From the NCBI GenBank assembly GCA_019415525.1, contig DXZA01000040.1:1-64000 (forward strand): a stretch of DNA of 64,000 nt. The letters are read 5' to 3'. Of this stretch, positions 1 to 9,415 are shown piece after piece. The notes below the pieces were generated by a model, which saw only the letters and a program-made list of their open reading frames with translations, did not search any database and was not told the DNA's origin. The stretch comes from Tyzzerella sp. GTDB taxonomy: Bacteria > Bacillota > Clostridia > Lachnospirales > Anaerotignaceae. The position numbers and the translations under genes are program-made. Positions within the stretch are counted from its first letter, which is position 1. Each line of letters starts with the position of its first letter.

Positions 1-420
1 ACAATATGTTCACCTTTTAAAATAGAATATTCTGAAAAAGATGATAAATTTAGACTTTTTGTATGTGGCTCAAAATTTGGAAATGTTTTTAATATAGGAA
101 GAATATATGGCTGTAAAGTACTTGATACAAAAAGAGTTATTAATAAACAAAATTATGATAATAAAAAATATTTTGTAATAAAAACATCAAAAAGAAGAAA
201 TGCTCTTGAAAGAGTTCTTATTTCTTTTGCAAATTTTGAGAAAGAAACAGAACGTATTGAAAATAACTTATATAAAGTAAAAATATATTACTATGAAAGT
301 GATGAAGCAGAAATTATAATGAGAATTATATCATTTGGCCCTCTTGTAAAAGTTATTGAACCTTTTGATTTTATTAATTTAATAAAAAAAAGACTTATTA
401 TGCAAAAAAGATATATTTAG
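1..420 (+). CDS. WYL-domain transcriptional regulator, C-terminal part (partial)
   Basis: The reading frame is open from the left edge to TAG at 418-420 and gives about 139 residues, so the start and the expected N-terminal winged-helix DNA-binding domain are missing. The tail, with RIISFGPLVKVIEPFDFI followed by a basic end, is typical of the C-terminal extension of WYL-domain regulators, which bind ligands or nucleic acid and control stress and defence genes. The rtcB gene starts 87 bases downstream on the same strand, so this may regulate or be co-transcribed with RNA repair. The family is called from motif resemblance only; the diagnostic WYL core lies outside the window or is not clear here. 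Confidence 0.6.
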   Translation, partial: TICSPFKIEYSEKDDKFRLFVCGSKFGNVFNIGRIYGCKVLDTKRVINKQNYDNKKYFVIKTSKRRNALERVLISFANFEKETERIENNLYKVKIYYYESDEAEIIMRIISFGPLVKVIEPFDFINLIKKRLIMQKRYI

Positions 421-507
421 AAAGTTCGCAAATTTTTTTCCGAGAATATTGTTTTTTATAATGATAATATATAAATAAATAAACAATATGAAAGGAGAAA
501 TGATATT

Positions 508-1725
508 ATGATGGTTATAGAAGGAAAATATAATAAAGCAATAATTTATGGTGATATAGTAGATGATACTGCAAAAGAACAGATAAAAGAATTGTGTAAT
601 CAAAAATCATCAATAGACAGAAAAATAAGAATAATGCCTGATGTACACGCAGGAAAAGGCTGTGTAATAGGATTTACAGCAGATATAGGTGATATTGTAA
701 TTCCTAGTATTGTTGGTGTTGATATAGGATGTGGAATGTTGACTGTAAGCCTTGGAAATATAGAAATTGATTTTGAAAAACTTGATGATATAATACATAA
801 ATATGTACCTTCCGGAACTTCTGTACATGAAGGCAGAATGGTTCGTTTTCAAAAACTTCAAAATTTAAAGTGTTATAGAAGTCTTAAAGATACAAAAAGA
901 ATTGAAAGAAGTATAGGTACATTAGGTGGTGGAAACCATTTTATTGAAATTGATGAAGATGATGAAAATAATAAATATCTTGTTATACACACAGGTAGTA
1001 GAAACCTTGGTCATCAAGTGGCTGAGTATTATATAAATATGGCCTATGATATTATGCGAGGAAAAGATAAAATATTTGAAGAACAAAAAAGAATTATTGA
1101 GGAATACAAAGCTACCGGTCGTAAAAGCGAAATACAAAAAGCAATAGTTGAACTTAAAAAAAGCTTTTTGGAAAAAGAAATAAATATTCCTAAAGAACTT
1201 TGTTATCTTTATGGTGAATATAAAGATATGTATATTAATGATATGGCTATATGTCAAGAATTCGCTAATATAAACAGAATTAAAATAGCAGATATTATAC
1301 TTGAAAAATTATTTGATAAAAATATATGTGATTTTGAATATTTTGAAACAATTCATAATTATATTGATATTAAAACAAATATTGTACGAAAAGGTGCTGT
1401 TTCTGCTCAAAAAGGCGAAAAATTACTTATACCTATAAATATGAGAGATGGAAGTCTTATTTGTATAGGTAAAGGAAATAGTGAATGGAATTATTCTGCA
1501 CCTCACGGAGCAGGTAGACTTTTTAGTCGTGGAGTTGCAAAGGAAAAATTTAATATTGATGAATTTAAAAATAGTATGAAAGGTATTTATAGTACATCTA
1601 TTAACGAAAGTACACTTGATGAAAGCCCTATGGCATATAAAAATGCTGATGAAATTATAAAAAATATAGGTGATACAGCAGATATTGTAAAATTTATAAA
1701 ACCTTTATATAATTATAAAGCGTAA
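508..1725 (+). CDS. rtcB: RtcB family RNA ligase
   Basis: RtcB is a GTP- and Mn2+-dependent ligase that joins RNA 2',3'-cyclic phosphate or 3'-phosphate ends to 5'-OH ends through a histidine-GMP intermediate. The 405-residue product carries the family landmarks in order: a DVHAGKG and VGVDIGCGM metal-binding region near residues 45-75, GGGNHFIEI, HTGSRNLG and, near the C-terminus, SAPHGAGRLFSR. It is shorter than the roughly 480-residue archaeal form, as is common for the bacterial short type. AAAGGAG at 491-497 supports ATG 508; ATG 511 is an alternative. A WYL regulator precedes it, where E. coli has RtcR. It probably repairs RNA cleaved under stress. Confidence 0.93.
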   Translation: MMVIEGKYNKAIIYGDIVDDTAKEQIKELCNQKSSIDRKIRIMPDVHAGKGCVIGFTADIGDIVIPSIVGVDIGCGMLTVSLGNIEIDFEKLDDIIHKYVPSGTSVHEGRMVRFQKLQNLKCYRSLKDTKRIERSIGTLGGGNHFIEIDEDDENNKYLVIHTGSRNLGHQVAEYYINMAYDIMRGKDKIFEEQKRIIEEYKATGRKSEIQKAIVELKKSFLEKEINIPKELCYLYGEYKDMYINDMAICQEFANINRIKIADIILEKLFDKNICDFEYFETIHNYIDIKTNIVRKGAVSAQKGEKLLIPINMRDGSLICIGKGNSEWNYSAPHGAGRLFSRGVAKEKFNIDEFKNSMKGIYSTSINESTLDESPMAYKNADEIIKNIGDTADIVKFIKPLYNYKA

Positions 1726-1786
1726 ATAAGAATATATTCCCTTATTTACGTATATTTAATGATAATAATAGAGGAGGGAATATATT

Positions 1787-2584
1787 ATGGAAACAAAAAA
1801 AGAAAAAATGCCTAAAAAGGTAAAAAGAAGGCTTACTGTTAGAGGAGTTTTATCAGCACTTATACTTATTACTCTTATACGTTCTGCTTTTATGGGATTA
1901 TATGAAAATGTATTTGTATGTATATTATCACTTATACTTTTTTGTGTGCCTATGATATTGGAAAAAAGACTTGCAATAGATATTCCACCTGTTATGGAAG
2001 CTTTTATATATTGTTTTATATTTGCAGCAGAAATACTTGGTGAAATAAATTCTTTCTATACTGTTATACACGTTTGGGATACTATGCTCCATACTATAAA
2101 TGGATTTTTGGTTGCTGCTGTTGGTTTTTCACTTGTGGATTTGTTTAATAGAAGTGAAAGAATGACTTTTAAATTATCACCTTTGTTTCTTGCAATAGTA
2201 GCATTTTGTTTTTCAATGACTGTTGGTGTACTTTGGGAGTTTTTTGAATTTACTATGGATTTCTTTTTCCATACTGATATGCAGAAAGATTTTATTATAA
2301 ATAGTGTAAACTCTGTATTATTAAATCCAAGTGGACTTAATAGTGTTGTAAGAGAGCCTATAACAAGTCTTGTTGTAAACGGTAAAGACTGGATGGAATT
2401 CCCTGGAGGTTATATTGATATTGGTATAATAGATACAATGAAAGACCTTATGGTTAATTTTGTTGGTGCTGTGATTTTCTCTATAATAGGCTTTGCTTAT
2501 GTCAAAACAAGAGGAAAAGGCAAGTTTGCTTCTTCATTTATACCTGTTGTACTTGATAACGAAGAAAAAAATAAAGATAAATAA
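1787..2584 (+). CDS. YjdF-like (DUF2238) integral membrane protein
   Basis: A 265-residue multi-pass membrane protein with a short basic N-terminus and about six hydrophobic segments. The central part, with WDTMLHTINGFLVAAVGFSL and, further on, VGVLWEFFEFTMD, matches my recollection of the DUF2238/YjdF family, whose function is unknown. The conserved His and Asp/Glu residues next to membrane segments could bind a metal or proton, but that is inference. AGGAGGG at 1772-1778 supports ATG 1787. A hairpin terminator follows at 2594, so this is the last gene of the rtcB-side transcription unit. Confidence 0.72.
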   Translation: METKKEKMPKKVKRRLTVRGVLSALILITLIRSAFMGLYENVFVCILSLILFCVPMILEKRLAIDIPPVMEAFIYCFIFAAEILGEINSFYTVIHVWDTMLHTINGFLVAAVGFSLVDLFNRSERMTFKLSPLFLAIVAFCFSMTVGVLWEFFEFTMDFFFHTDMQKDFIINSVNSVLLNPSGLNSVVREPITSLVVNGKDWMEFPGGYIDIGIIDTMKDLMVNFVGAVIFSIIGFAYVKTRGKGKFASSFIPVVLDNEEKNKDK

Positions 2585-2593
2585 ATAAATTTA

Positions 2594-2618
2594 AAGACCA
2601 TCTCAGATGGTCTTATTT
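2594..2618 (+). terminator. Rho-independent terminator after the YjdF-like gene
   Basis: A perfect inverted repeat (AAGACCATCT / AGATGGTCTT) is followed by ATTTTA. It ends the upstream unit before the LacI-type gene. Confidence 0.8.
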
Positions 2619-2664
2619 TATGATATAATAAACCATAATATAAATTTATTGGAGAATGATTTTT

Positions 2665-3741
2665 ATGGGGGTTACAATTAGACAAATTGCCGAGATTGCT
2701 GGTGTTTCTAGAGGTACTGTGGATAGAGCCATTAATAATAGAGGAAGAATTGATTCTGAAGTTGCAAAGAAAATTTTGAAAATTGCAGATGAACTTGGTT
2801 ATGTGCCTAAACATCAAAAAAAGCCAAATAAAAAAGTTGATAGTAAAATTGATAAAAAAATTGATATTGAATATAAAAGTAATAAAACAGATTTTAAATA
2901 TGTAAAAACATATTTAAGTAAAATAAAAATAGGTATAATTCTTCAAAGGCTTAATTCTTCTGCTGATGATGAAATATTAAAAGGAATTAAAGATGCTGAA
3001 AAAATATTGTCATTTAGAAATTTTGAATTTATAATAAAATATTGTTCCGATATTTCAGAACAGAAAAAGTGTATAAATGATATTTTAAATGAATATGTTT
3101 CTGCTATGGCTATAATGCCTTTTGAATGTGATGAAATAAGAAATGCTATAAATAGCTTTAATAAACCTGTTGTTACATTTAACAGTGATATAATAGGCAC
3201 AAAAAGAGTTTGTTTCGTTGGCTTTGATGACTTTAAAAGTGGAAAAGTATCAGCTGATGTTATGGGTAAAGTTTTAGGTAACAACGGTAGTGTTATTGTA
3301 ATTACAGGATATTTCAGTAATACAACAAGAGGTAAGCGTGTTGATGGATTTATTGAAGAAATGAAATTAAATTATCCTAATATTAAAATTGTAGGTGTTC
3401 AAAGCTCTTTTGATGATAGTGAAGCTTTGGAAAAAATAGTTGAAAATAGTATTTTAACATATGATGACTTGAAAGGTATATTTATTGTTTCAAATGGTCA
3501 AAAGGGTATTAAAAATATATTATCGCATAATAAAAAACAATGTGTTATTGTATATGATAATACAAAAGAAAATAGAGAACTTTTAAATAATAATATTATT
3601 GATTTTATAATAGGTCAGGATTTTTATTTCCAAGGATATAAACCGCCTTTTATATTGGCTGATATAATATTAAAAGGTATATATCCAAATGAAAGTATTA
3701 TATATAAAGATATTAATATATATAATAAATATAATACTTAA
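2665..3741 (+). CDS. LacI-family transcriptional regulator
   Basis: The N-terminus (IRQIAEIAGVSRGTVDRAIN) is a LacI-type helix-turn-helix with hinge, followed after a lysine-rich linker by a type I periplasmic-binding-protein fold for a sugar-like effector (from about residue 88 on). ATG 2665 is chosen because GGAG at 2651-2654 is correctly spaced for it, while the upstream in-frame ATG 2656 is too close. The protein is 358 residues. It lies between two terminators and just upstream of a sensor kinase, so its target is not obvious from context; no sugar gene is adjacent. The unusual Lys/Asp-rich linker (about residues 48-80) is longer than normal for this family. Confidence 0.85.
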   Translation: MGVTIRQIAEIAGVSRGTVDRAINNRGRIDSEVAKKILKIADELGYVPKHQKKPNKKVDSKIDKKIDIEYKSNKTDFKYVKTYLSKIKIGIILQRLNSSADDEILKGIKDAEKILSFRNFEFIIKYCSDISEQKKCINDILNEYVSAMAIMPFECDEIRNAINSFNKPVVTFNSDIIGTKRVCFVGFDDFKSGKVSADVMGKVLGNNGSVIVITGYFSNTTRGKRVDGFIEEMKLNYPNIKIVGVQSSFDDSEALEKIVENSILTYDDLKGIFIVSNGQKGIKNILSHNKKQCVIVYDNTKENRELLNNNIIDFIIGQDFYFQGYKPPFILADIILKGIYPNESIIYKDINIYNKYNT

Positions 3742-3768
3742 AGACAGCTTTAAAAGTTGTCTTTTTTA
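3742..3768 (+). terminator. Terminator after LacI-type gene
   Basis: AAGACAGCTT pairs with AAGTTGTCTT (one G-U pair) across a short A-rich loop and runs into TTTTTT, directly after the stop codon. The histidine kinase starts 26 bases further on, so some readthrough may feed it. Confidence 0.75.
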
Positions 3769-3793
3769 CTTATATATATAGGAGGAGATTTTT

Positions 3794-6298
3794 TTGAGGT
3801 ACAAAAGAGGATTTGTATCCATAAATACTATTTTGGGAACAATAATGCTTATTATAGTTTCTGTTATTATTGTATTTTGTATAGCATTTGTTCAATCCAA
3901 TTTAGCAAAAAATACAGATGATTTAGGTGAATCTTTAGTAGAAAGCTATGCTATTGAGGAAGAATTTAGACTTTATACATATGAAAATATAGTTTCCTTT
4001 GCTACGGAATATATAGATGAAATTGATAAAATAGGAGAGGATAATACTGATGAAATACAACAGTGGCTTGAAGGGTATTTTATTAAAATAGAAAAAATAA
4101 TAGGTAAAAATATTATTTCACCATATGCTGTAATTAATGGTGAAATCGTTGCTGCTACACCTTGGGAAGGTGACGAAACATATGATTATTCTAAAAAAGA
4201 ATGGTATATAGATGCTGTTGAGGCTAATGGTGAAATGGTATATAGCGATATATACTCTGATGTTATAACAAATAAACATATATATACAATATCAAAGGAA
4301 CTTAAGCAAGAAGGTAATGTTCTTGCTGTTGATATATTTGTTGATGCTAATACTATGAAAAGTACAACACAAACATTACCGGAAAATGGTTCTCTTTATA
4401 TATGTGATAATAGTGATAATATTGTATATGCTTATTCATATACTGGTAAAAATATATATGATATGCCAGAATATGTTGAAAGTATACTTAAAAATATAGA
4501 AAATAAAAGTTCCGGTTTAAAATTTGATGATATATTAGGTAATAAAAGATGTCTTTATTATAAAGAAATGAGTAACGGCTGGACAATAATACTTACTATG
4601 CCTTTAAATTCAATTTTTATGAATTCTGATAATTATATAATGTGTTTACTTATTAGTGTTTGGATTATACTGTTTATTGTACTTACATTTTTTGTTATAC
4701 GTGATTTTAAACAAAGTAGAATTATTAAAAACGCTGATAGTACAATACAGGCACTAAGTAATTCTTATACTGCAATATATAAAATAAATTTTATTGAAGA
4801 AACATATGAGGCTATTAAAAAAGCTAATACTGTTGATAAAGATTTTCCTTTTATAGGCTCTTACAATATATTGACTGAAAAAATGGCAGAAATGGCTTCC
4901 GAACAAACATATGAGGAATTAAAATTAAATTATTCAATAGAAAGTATTAAAAAAAGAATTAATGACGGTGTTTTAGATTATAGTGGAGATTATAAGCTTT
5001 TAGTGGATAAGGATTATAAATGGGTTAATGTACATATTATTTATAATCGTGAAATAACAAAAGATGAAGTTGTACTTTGTTTTAAAGAGGTTGATAACGA
5101 AAAGAAAAAACAGCTTCAAACTATGATTTTTTTAAAAAATGCCCTTGATTTGGCTAAAAAAAATGAAAAGGCAAAATCTGATTTTTTCAGCCATATGTCA
5201 CACGATATGAGAACACCTTTAAATGCTATTTTGGGCTTTACAGAGTTGTCAAGAAAAACTATTGATGATAAAGAAAAAACAGAATATTATTTAGATAAAA
5301 TTGAGTTTTCCGGTAAACAGCTTTTAAAACTAATAAACGATATTTTGGAAATATCAAAAATTGAGTCCGGTAAAGATACACTTAATAATAAAAAATTTAA
5401 TATTAAAGACCATATATTAGAACATATTGATATGTTTAAAGAACAGGCATTAAGAGAAAATAAATATATGAATGTTAATATTAATATAAAAAATGAGGTT
5501 GTTATAGGTGACTCATTTAAAATAAGTCAGATTATAAATAATTTGTTGTCTAACGCTTTTAAATATACAAATGAAGGTGCTGAAATTTCTGTTGACCTAA
5601 GACAATTTAATTTCAATAAGCACAGTAAATATCAAATTATTGTTAAAGATACCGGAATAGGTATGTCTGAGGAGTTTATAAAAAATCTCTATTTGGAATA
5701 TGCTAGAGAAACAGAGTTTTTTGATAAAGAAATAGTTGGGACAGGTCTTGGAATGTTTATTGTACGAAGTGTTATACAACAGATGAATGGTGAAATTTCT
5801 GTAGAAAGTGAACTCGGAAAGGGTAGTACATTTACAATAACATTACATTTGGAAGTTGTGTATGATAAAGAATTTGATAATGAAGAAAATTCTGAAAATA
5901 AAAATTTTGATTTATCAGGTTATAGAATACTTGTGGCTGAGGATAATGAACTTAATATGGAAATCATAACAGAAATTTTACAAATGTATGGTTGTGAAGT
6001 TTTGCAGGCTGTTAATGGTAAAGAAGCTTTTGATATATTCAGTCAAAGTGATGCTTTTTATATAGATGCAATTCTTATGGATATGCATATGCCTATAATG
6101 GACGGCTGTCAGGCTACTATTGAAATAAGAAAACTTAATAAAAAAGATGCTAATACTATTCCTATTATTGCTGTTACAGCAAATGCTTTTGCAGAAGATA
6201 TAAATAAAACAACAAAATCAGGTATGAACGGTCATATATCAAAGCCTATTGATGTTTCAGTATTATGTAAAATATTAAATGAATTTATAAAAAAATAA
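3794..6298 (+). CDS. Hybrid sensor histidine kinase/response regulator with Cache sensor
   Basis: An 834-residue membrane receptor. It has a first membrane segment at about residues 12-32, an extracytoplasmic Cache-like sensor (about 40-275, with YDYSKKEWYIDA), a second membrane segment at about 283-305, a PAS-like region, a HisKA domain with the phospho-acceptor His470 in SHDMRTP, an HATPase domain (NNLLSNAFKYT, DTGIGM, GTGLGM) and a C-terminal receiver domain with phospho-acceptor Asp763 in LMDMHMPIMDG and the conserved Lys in SKPID. It should autophosphorylate in response to an external small molecule and pass phosphate to its own receiver; no output protein is adjacent. The start is TTG 3794, preceded by GGAGGAG at 3781-3787. 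Confidence 0.92.
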   Translation: MRYKRGFVSINTILGTIMLIIVSVIIVFCIAFVQSNLAKNTDDLGESLVESYAIEEEFRLYTYENIVSFATEYIDEIDKIGEDNTDEIQQWLEGYFIKIEKIIGKNIISPYAVINGEIVAATPWEGDETYDYSKKEWYIDAVEANGEMVYSDIYSDVITNKHIYTISKELKQEGNVLAVDIFVDANTMKSTTQTLPENGSLYICDNSDNIVYAYSYTGKNIYDMPEYVESILKNIENKSSGLKFDDILGNKRCLYYKEMSNGWTIILTMPLNSIFMNSDNYIMCLLISVWIILFIVLTFFVIRDFKQSRIIKNADSTIQALSNSYTAIYKINFIEETYEAIKKANTVDKDFPFIGSYNILTEKMAEMASEQTYEELKLNYSIESIKKRINDGVLDYSGDYKLLVDKDYKWVNVHIIYNREITKDEVVLCFKEVDNEKKKQLQTMIFLKNALDLAKKNEKAKSDFFSHMSHDMRTPLNAILGFTELSRKTIDDKEKTEYYLDKIEFSGKQLLKLINDILEISKIESGKDTLNNKKFNIKDHILEHIDMFKEQALRENKYMNVNINIKNEVVIGDSFKISQIINNLLSNAFKYTNEGAEISVDLRQFNFNKHSKYQIIVKDTGIGMSEEFIKNLYLEYARETEFFDKEIVGTGLGMFIVRSVIQQMNGEISVESELGKGSTFTITLHLEVVYDKEFDNEENSENKNFDLSGYRILVAEDNELNMEIITEILQMYGCEVLQAVNGKEAFDIFSQSDAFYIDAILMDMHMPIMDGCQATIEIRKLNKKDANTIPIIAVTANAFAEDINKTTKSGMNGHISKPIDVSVLCKILNEFIKK

Positions 6299-6303
6299 TT
6301 TTT

Positions 6304-6339
6304 TAAAAGCTTTGTGTAAAAAAACACAGAGCTTTTTTT
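6304..6339 (+). terminator. Terminator after the histidine kinase
   Basis: AAAAGCTtTGTGT and ACACAgAGCTTTT form a hairpin over an A-rich loop, followed by a T run. Confidence 0.8.
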
Positions 6340-6397
6340 AATTAATTTTAAGTTTGTTAATACTTTTTGAAGTAGGGTTAAAAGGCTGTAAAGTCTG

Positions 6398-6426
6398 TTG
6401 ATATTCAATTTTTTATATGGTATCTT
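6398..6426 (+). promoter_or_regulatory. Weak candidate promoter for alkaline phosphatase
   Basis: TTGATA, a 17-base spacer and TATCTT lie about 43 bases upstream of the phosphatase start. No convincing phosphate-regulon box could be assigned, although TTAATA and TTAAAA occur about two helical turns apart just upstream. Confidence 0.35.
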
Positions 6427-6468
6427 GTCTTTGCAATAATTAATATATGCATATGGGAGGAGTATAAA

Positions 6469-8013
6469 ATGAAATTTAATTTAAAAAAAGCAATTTTATC
6501 ATTATTAATGTGTACAGCAGTTGTTTCATCAGCAGTTATATATAATGGAAATAATAATACTGCTGAGGCTGAAAGTACAAGAGTAACTTTAGAAGAAAAA
6601 CTTGCTGGTGTAAAAGAAACACCTAAATATATATTTATGTTTATTGGTGACGGTATGAGCTATCCACAATTTCAGGCTGCTTCTGACTACCTTGGAGCTG
6701 TAGAACAGGGAAATTCTCCTGAAATTCTTAAAGGTGGAGAATATTTAAGCTTTATGAACTTCCCAGTAGCAGGTTCTGCAACTACATATGATTCAAGTTC
6801 ATTCTGTCCAGACTCTGCATCAACAGCAACTTCAATTTCAACAGGGCATAAAACATATAGCAGTGTAATTAATATGGACGAAACAAAAACAATTTCTTAT
6901 GAAACAGTAGCTGAAAAACTTAAAGACCAGCTTGGTTATGAAATAGGTGTTATTTCAAGTGTTAACCTTAACCACGCAACACCTGCTGCTTTCTATGCTC
7001 ATCAGCCTTCAAGAAATAACTATTATGAAATAGGTGTTGAAATGGTAGAAAGTGATTTTGATTACTTTGCAGGTGGTGGACTTTTAAGCCCAAATGGTTC
7101 TGATGGAACAAAAGAAAGTATTTATGATATGGCTAAAGAAGCAGGATATACAGTAGCTACTACACAGGAAGAAGCTGATAAAATTAATGCTGATACTGAT
7201 AAAGCTATTATTATAGGTGAAACTCTTGCAGATAGCGATTCTCTTTCATATGAAAATGATAGAGCAAATGATGAATGGGCTTTAGCTAATTATGTTAAAA
7301 AAGGTATTGAAGTTCTTGATAATGACAATGGTTTCTTTATGATGGTTGAAGGTGGAAAAATTGACTGGGCTTGTCACGCTAATGATGCCGGTTCAGCTAT
7401 TTCTGATACAATAGCTTTAAGTAATGCTGTTGATGAAGCAATCAAATTCTATAATGAACATCCAGATGAAACTCTTATACTTGTAACTGGTGACCACGAA
7501 ACAGGTGGACTTACAATAGGATATGCAGGTACAGACTATGATACATACCTTAAAAACCTTGAAAATCAGGAAATTTCATATGCTAAATATGATAGTGATT
7601 ATGTAGCTAAATATAAAGAATTCCAGACACCTTTTGATGTTGTTCTTAAAGATATAGAATCAAAATTCGGTCTTGTTGCAAAGGAAAATGCAACAGCTAC
7701 AACAGATGAAAAACTTATTCTTACAGATTATGAATATGACAAATTAAAAACTGCATATGAAAAAACACTTAAAGGTGAAAAAGCAGATAAAGAAAATCAG
7801 GCTGAATATGTACTTTATGGAACATATGAACCACTTACTGTAACTATTACTCATATATTAAATAACAAATCAGGTATCAACTTTGCTTCTTACTCACATA
7901 CAGGTCTTCCTGTTGCAGTATTTGCAAAAGGTGCAGGAGAATCACTTTTTGAAGGATTTTATGATAACACAGATATCTATAAAAATTTAGCAGGGTTATT
8001 AAACCTTGATTAA
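6469..8013 (+). CDS. Secreted alkaline phosphatase
   Basis: A 514-residue metal-dependent phosphomonoesterase of the PhoA type. It has a Sec signal peptide (basic start, hydrophobic core to about residue 25, likely cleavage near the AEAES segment at 32-36). Catalytic landmarks are Asp61 in FIGDGMS, the nucleophile Ser116 in CPDSASTATS, GGKIDWACHAND, the metal ligands in TGDHETGG, and the C-terminal YSHTGLPV histidine. It should release inorganic phosphate from organic phosphates outside the membrane. GGGAGGAG at 6455-6462 supports ATG 6469. The Met before the only Cys in the signal region argues against a lipoprotein. It is flanked by terminators and so is monocistronic. Confidence 0.93.
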   Translation: MKFNLKKAILSLLMCTAVVSSAVIYNGNNNTAEAESTRVTLEEKLAGVKETPKYIFMFIGDGMSYPQFQAASDYLGAVEQGNSPEILKGGEYLSFMNFPVAGSATTYDSSSFCPDSASTATSISTGHKTYSSVINMDETKTISYETVAEKLKDQLGYEIGVISSVNLNHATPAAFYAHQPSRNNYYEIGVEMVESDFDYFAGGGLLSPNGSDGTKESIYDMAKEAGYTVATTQEEADKINADTDKAIIIGETLADSDSLSYENDRANDEWALANYVKKGIEVLDNDNGFFMMVEGGKIDWACHANDAGSAISDTIALSNAVDEAIKFYNEHPDETLILVTGDHETGGLTIGYAGTDYDTYLKNLENQEISYAKYDSDYVAKYKEFQTPFDVVLKDIESKFGLVAKENATATTDEKLILTDYEYDKLKTAYEKTLKGEKADKENQAEYVLYGTYEPLTVTITHILNNKSGINFASYSHTGLPVAVFAKGAGESLFEGFYDNTDIYKNLAGLLNLD

Positions 8014-8061
8014 TATAAACAAACCTCTAACATAAAAACCTAAAAATACCCCAATACTAGG

Positions 8062-8096
8062 AAAATAAACGGTCATATAAATGGCCGTTTATTTTT
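8062..8096 (+). terminator. Terminator between phosphatase and YibE/F gene
   Basis: A 15-bp inverted repeat (8062-8076 / 8081-8095) with an ATAA loop contains one T-G pair, with A and T runs outside, so it could act in both directions. It overlaps the upstream in-frame ATG of the next gene. Confidence 0.8.
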
Positions 8097-8115
8097 AATG
8101 AAAGGAAGACAAAAT

Positions 8116-9243
8116 TTGAAGCTTAAAAACCTAAATTATAGTATGCCACTTATAATAAGTATAATACTTTTTGCTATACTTATTTTTATACCAACAGGAT
8201 TTGAAGATGCTGTTATATATAAAGAGGCCGAAAGATGTAAGGCTGAAGTTATATCAGTAAATAATGATAGAATAATTGATACAGGCCTTGTTCGTTCTGG
8301 TGAACAAACTTGTGAACTTAAAGTACTTAATGGAAAATTTAAAGGTGAAACTGTAGAAGGATATAATCCTTTAAATGGCTCCTTGGAAAATGATAAAATA
8401 TTTGAAATTGGCGATAAAGCACTTATTCTTATAAGCTATACAGGTGATGAAGTTTTATCTGTAAGTATGGTTGACCATTATAGAATAAATTATGAAGCTG
8501 TTCTTGCCGGTATATTTGTTATATTTCTTATAATATTTGCAGGAAAAACAGGTGTAAGGGCTGTTGTTTCATTTGGTGTAACTGTACTTATGCTTTGGAA
8601 AGTTCTTATTCCTTTGTATCTTAAAGGTTATGACCCTGTTATTATAGGTCTTATTATAACAGCGATACTTATTGTAGTTATAATTTCTCTTGTATATGGT
8701 TTTGATAAAAGATTTATTTCTGCATCCACAGGTGCTTTTGCAGGTCTTATTGTTACCTGTATACTTGGTATTATATTTACAAAAACACTTAAAATACACG
8801 GTGCTGTTATGGCATACTCTGAAAGCCTTTTATATTCCGGATATTCAGACCTTAATCTTACAAATATATTTATGGCAGGAATATTTATAAGTTCCTCTGG
8901 TGCTGTTATGGATTTGGCTGTTGATATTACTTCTGCTGTAACAGAGGTTGTTGATAAAAAACCTGATATTTCTTGGAAAGAAGCATCTATATCCGGTATG
9001 AATGTAGGTAAAGCTGCAATGGGTACCATGACAACAACTCTTCTTTTGGCATATTCCGGTGGGTATTTGGCTATGCTTATGGTATTTATGGCACAGGGAA
9101 CACCTATATATAATATACTTAATTTTAAGTATGTATCTGCTGAAATAATAGATACAATAGTAGGAAGCTTTGGCCTTGTAAGTGTTGCTCCTCTTACTGC
9201 TGTAACAAGTGGCTTTTTTCTAACAAAACATAATAATAAATAA
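8116..9243 (+). CDS. YibE/F family multi-pass membrane protein
   Basis: A YibE/F-like protein of unknown transport or signalling role. It has an N-terminal membrane segment (about residues 8-25), an extracytoplasmic beta-rich domain (about 30-125), then seven or so membrane helices, with conserved patches such as MDLAVDITSAV and MGTMTTTLLLAYSGG. I choose TTG 8116 as the start: AAAGGAAG at 8101-8108 is well placed for it, whereas the upstream in-frame ATG 8098 has no ribosome site and lies in a terminator hairpin. The product is then 375 residues. In other Firmicutes the YibE and YibF halves may be separate; here one chain carries both. Confidence 0.85.
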   Translation: MKLKNLNYSMPLIISIILFAILIFIPTGFEDAVIYKEAERCKAEVISVNNDRIIDTGLVRSGEQTCELKVLNGKFKGETVEGYNPLNGSLENDKIFEIGDKALILISYTGDEVLSVSMVDHYRINYEAVLAGIFVIFLIIFAGKTGVRAVVSFGVTVLMLWKVLIPLYLKGYDPVIIGLIITAILIVVIISLVYGFDKRFISASTGAFAGLIVTCILGIIFTKTLKIHGAVMAYSESLLYSGYSDLNLTNIFMAGIFISSSGAVMDLAVDITSAVTEVVDKKPDISWKEASISGMNVGKAAMGTMTTTLLLAYSGGYLAMLMVFMAQGTPIYNILNFKYVSAEIIDTIVGSFGLVSVAPLTAVTSGFFLTKHNNK

Positions 9244-9252
9244 CTAAATTTG

Positions 9253-9290
9253 AAATATGTAATCCTTAAAAAAGATTACATATTTTTTTA
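9253..9290 (+). terminator. Terminator after YibE/F gene
   Basis: AAATATGTAATC and GATTACATATTT form a 12-bp stem with a nine-base loop followed by a T run. Confidence 0.8.
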
Positions 9291-9298
9291 TTTTTCTA

Positions 9299-9327
9299 TT
9301 GATTATTTTTAAAATGTAATATATAAT
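9299..9327 (+). promoter_or_regulatory. Promoter of the giant S-layer-type protein gene
   Basis: TTGATT, exactly 17 bases, TATAAT; the expected start point leaves a leader of about 80 bases before GGGAGG and ATG 9416. Confidence 0.7.
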
Positions 9328-9415
9328 CTAGTAAAAATATAAATAACAATTTTATGTTTTTTATTCTAAAAGTAAATAATATATAATATTATAAAAATAA
9401 TTATGGGAGGTTTTT

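Noticed and set aside
6341..6468. Phosphate-regulon (Pho) box before alkaline phosphatase
   Set aside because: TTAATA and TTAAAA are spaced about 22 bases, but a clear set of direct repeats is missing in this A/T-rich leader.
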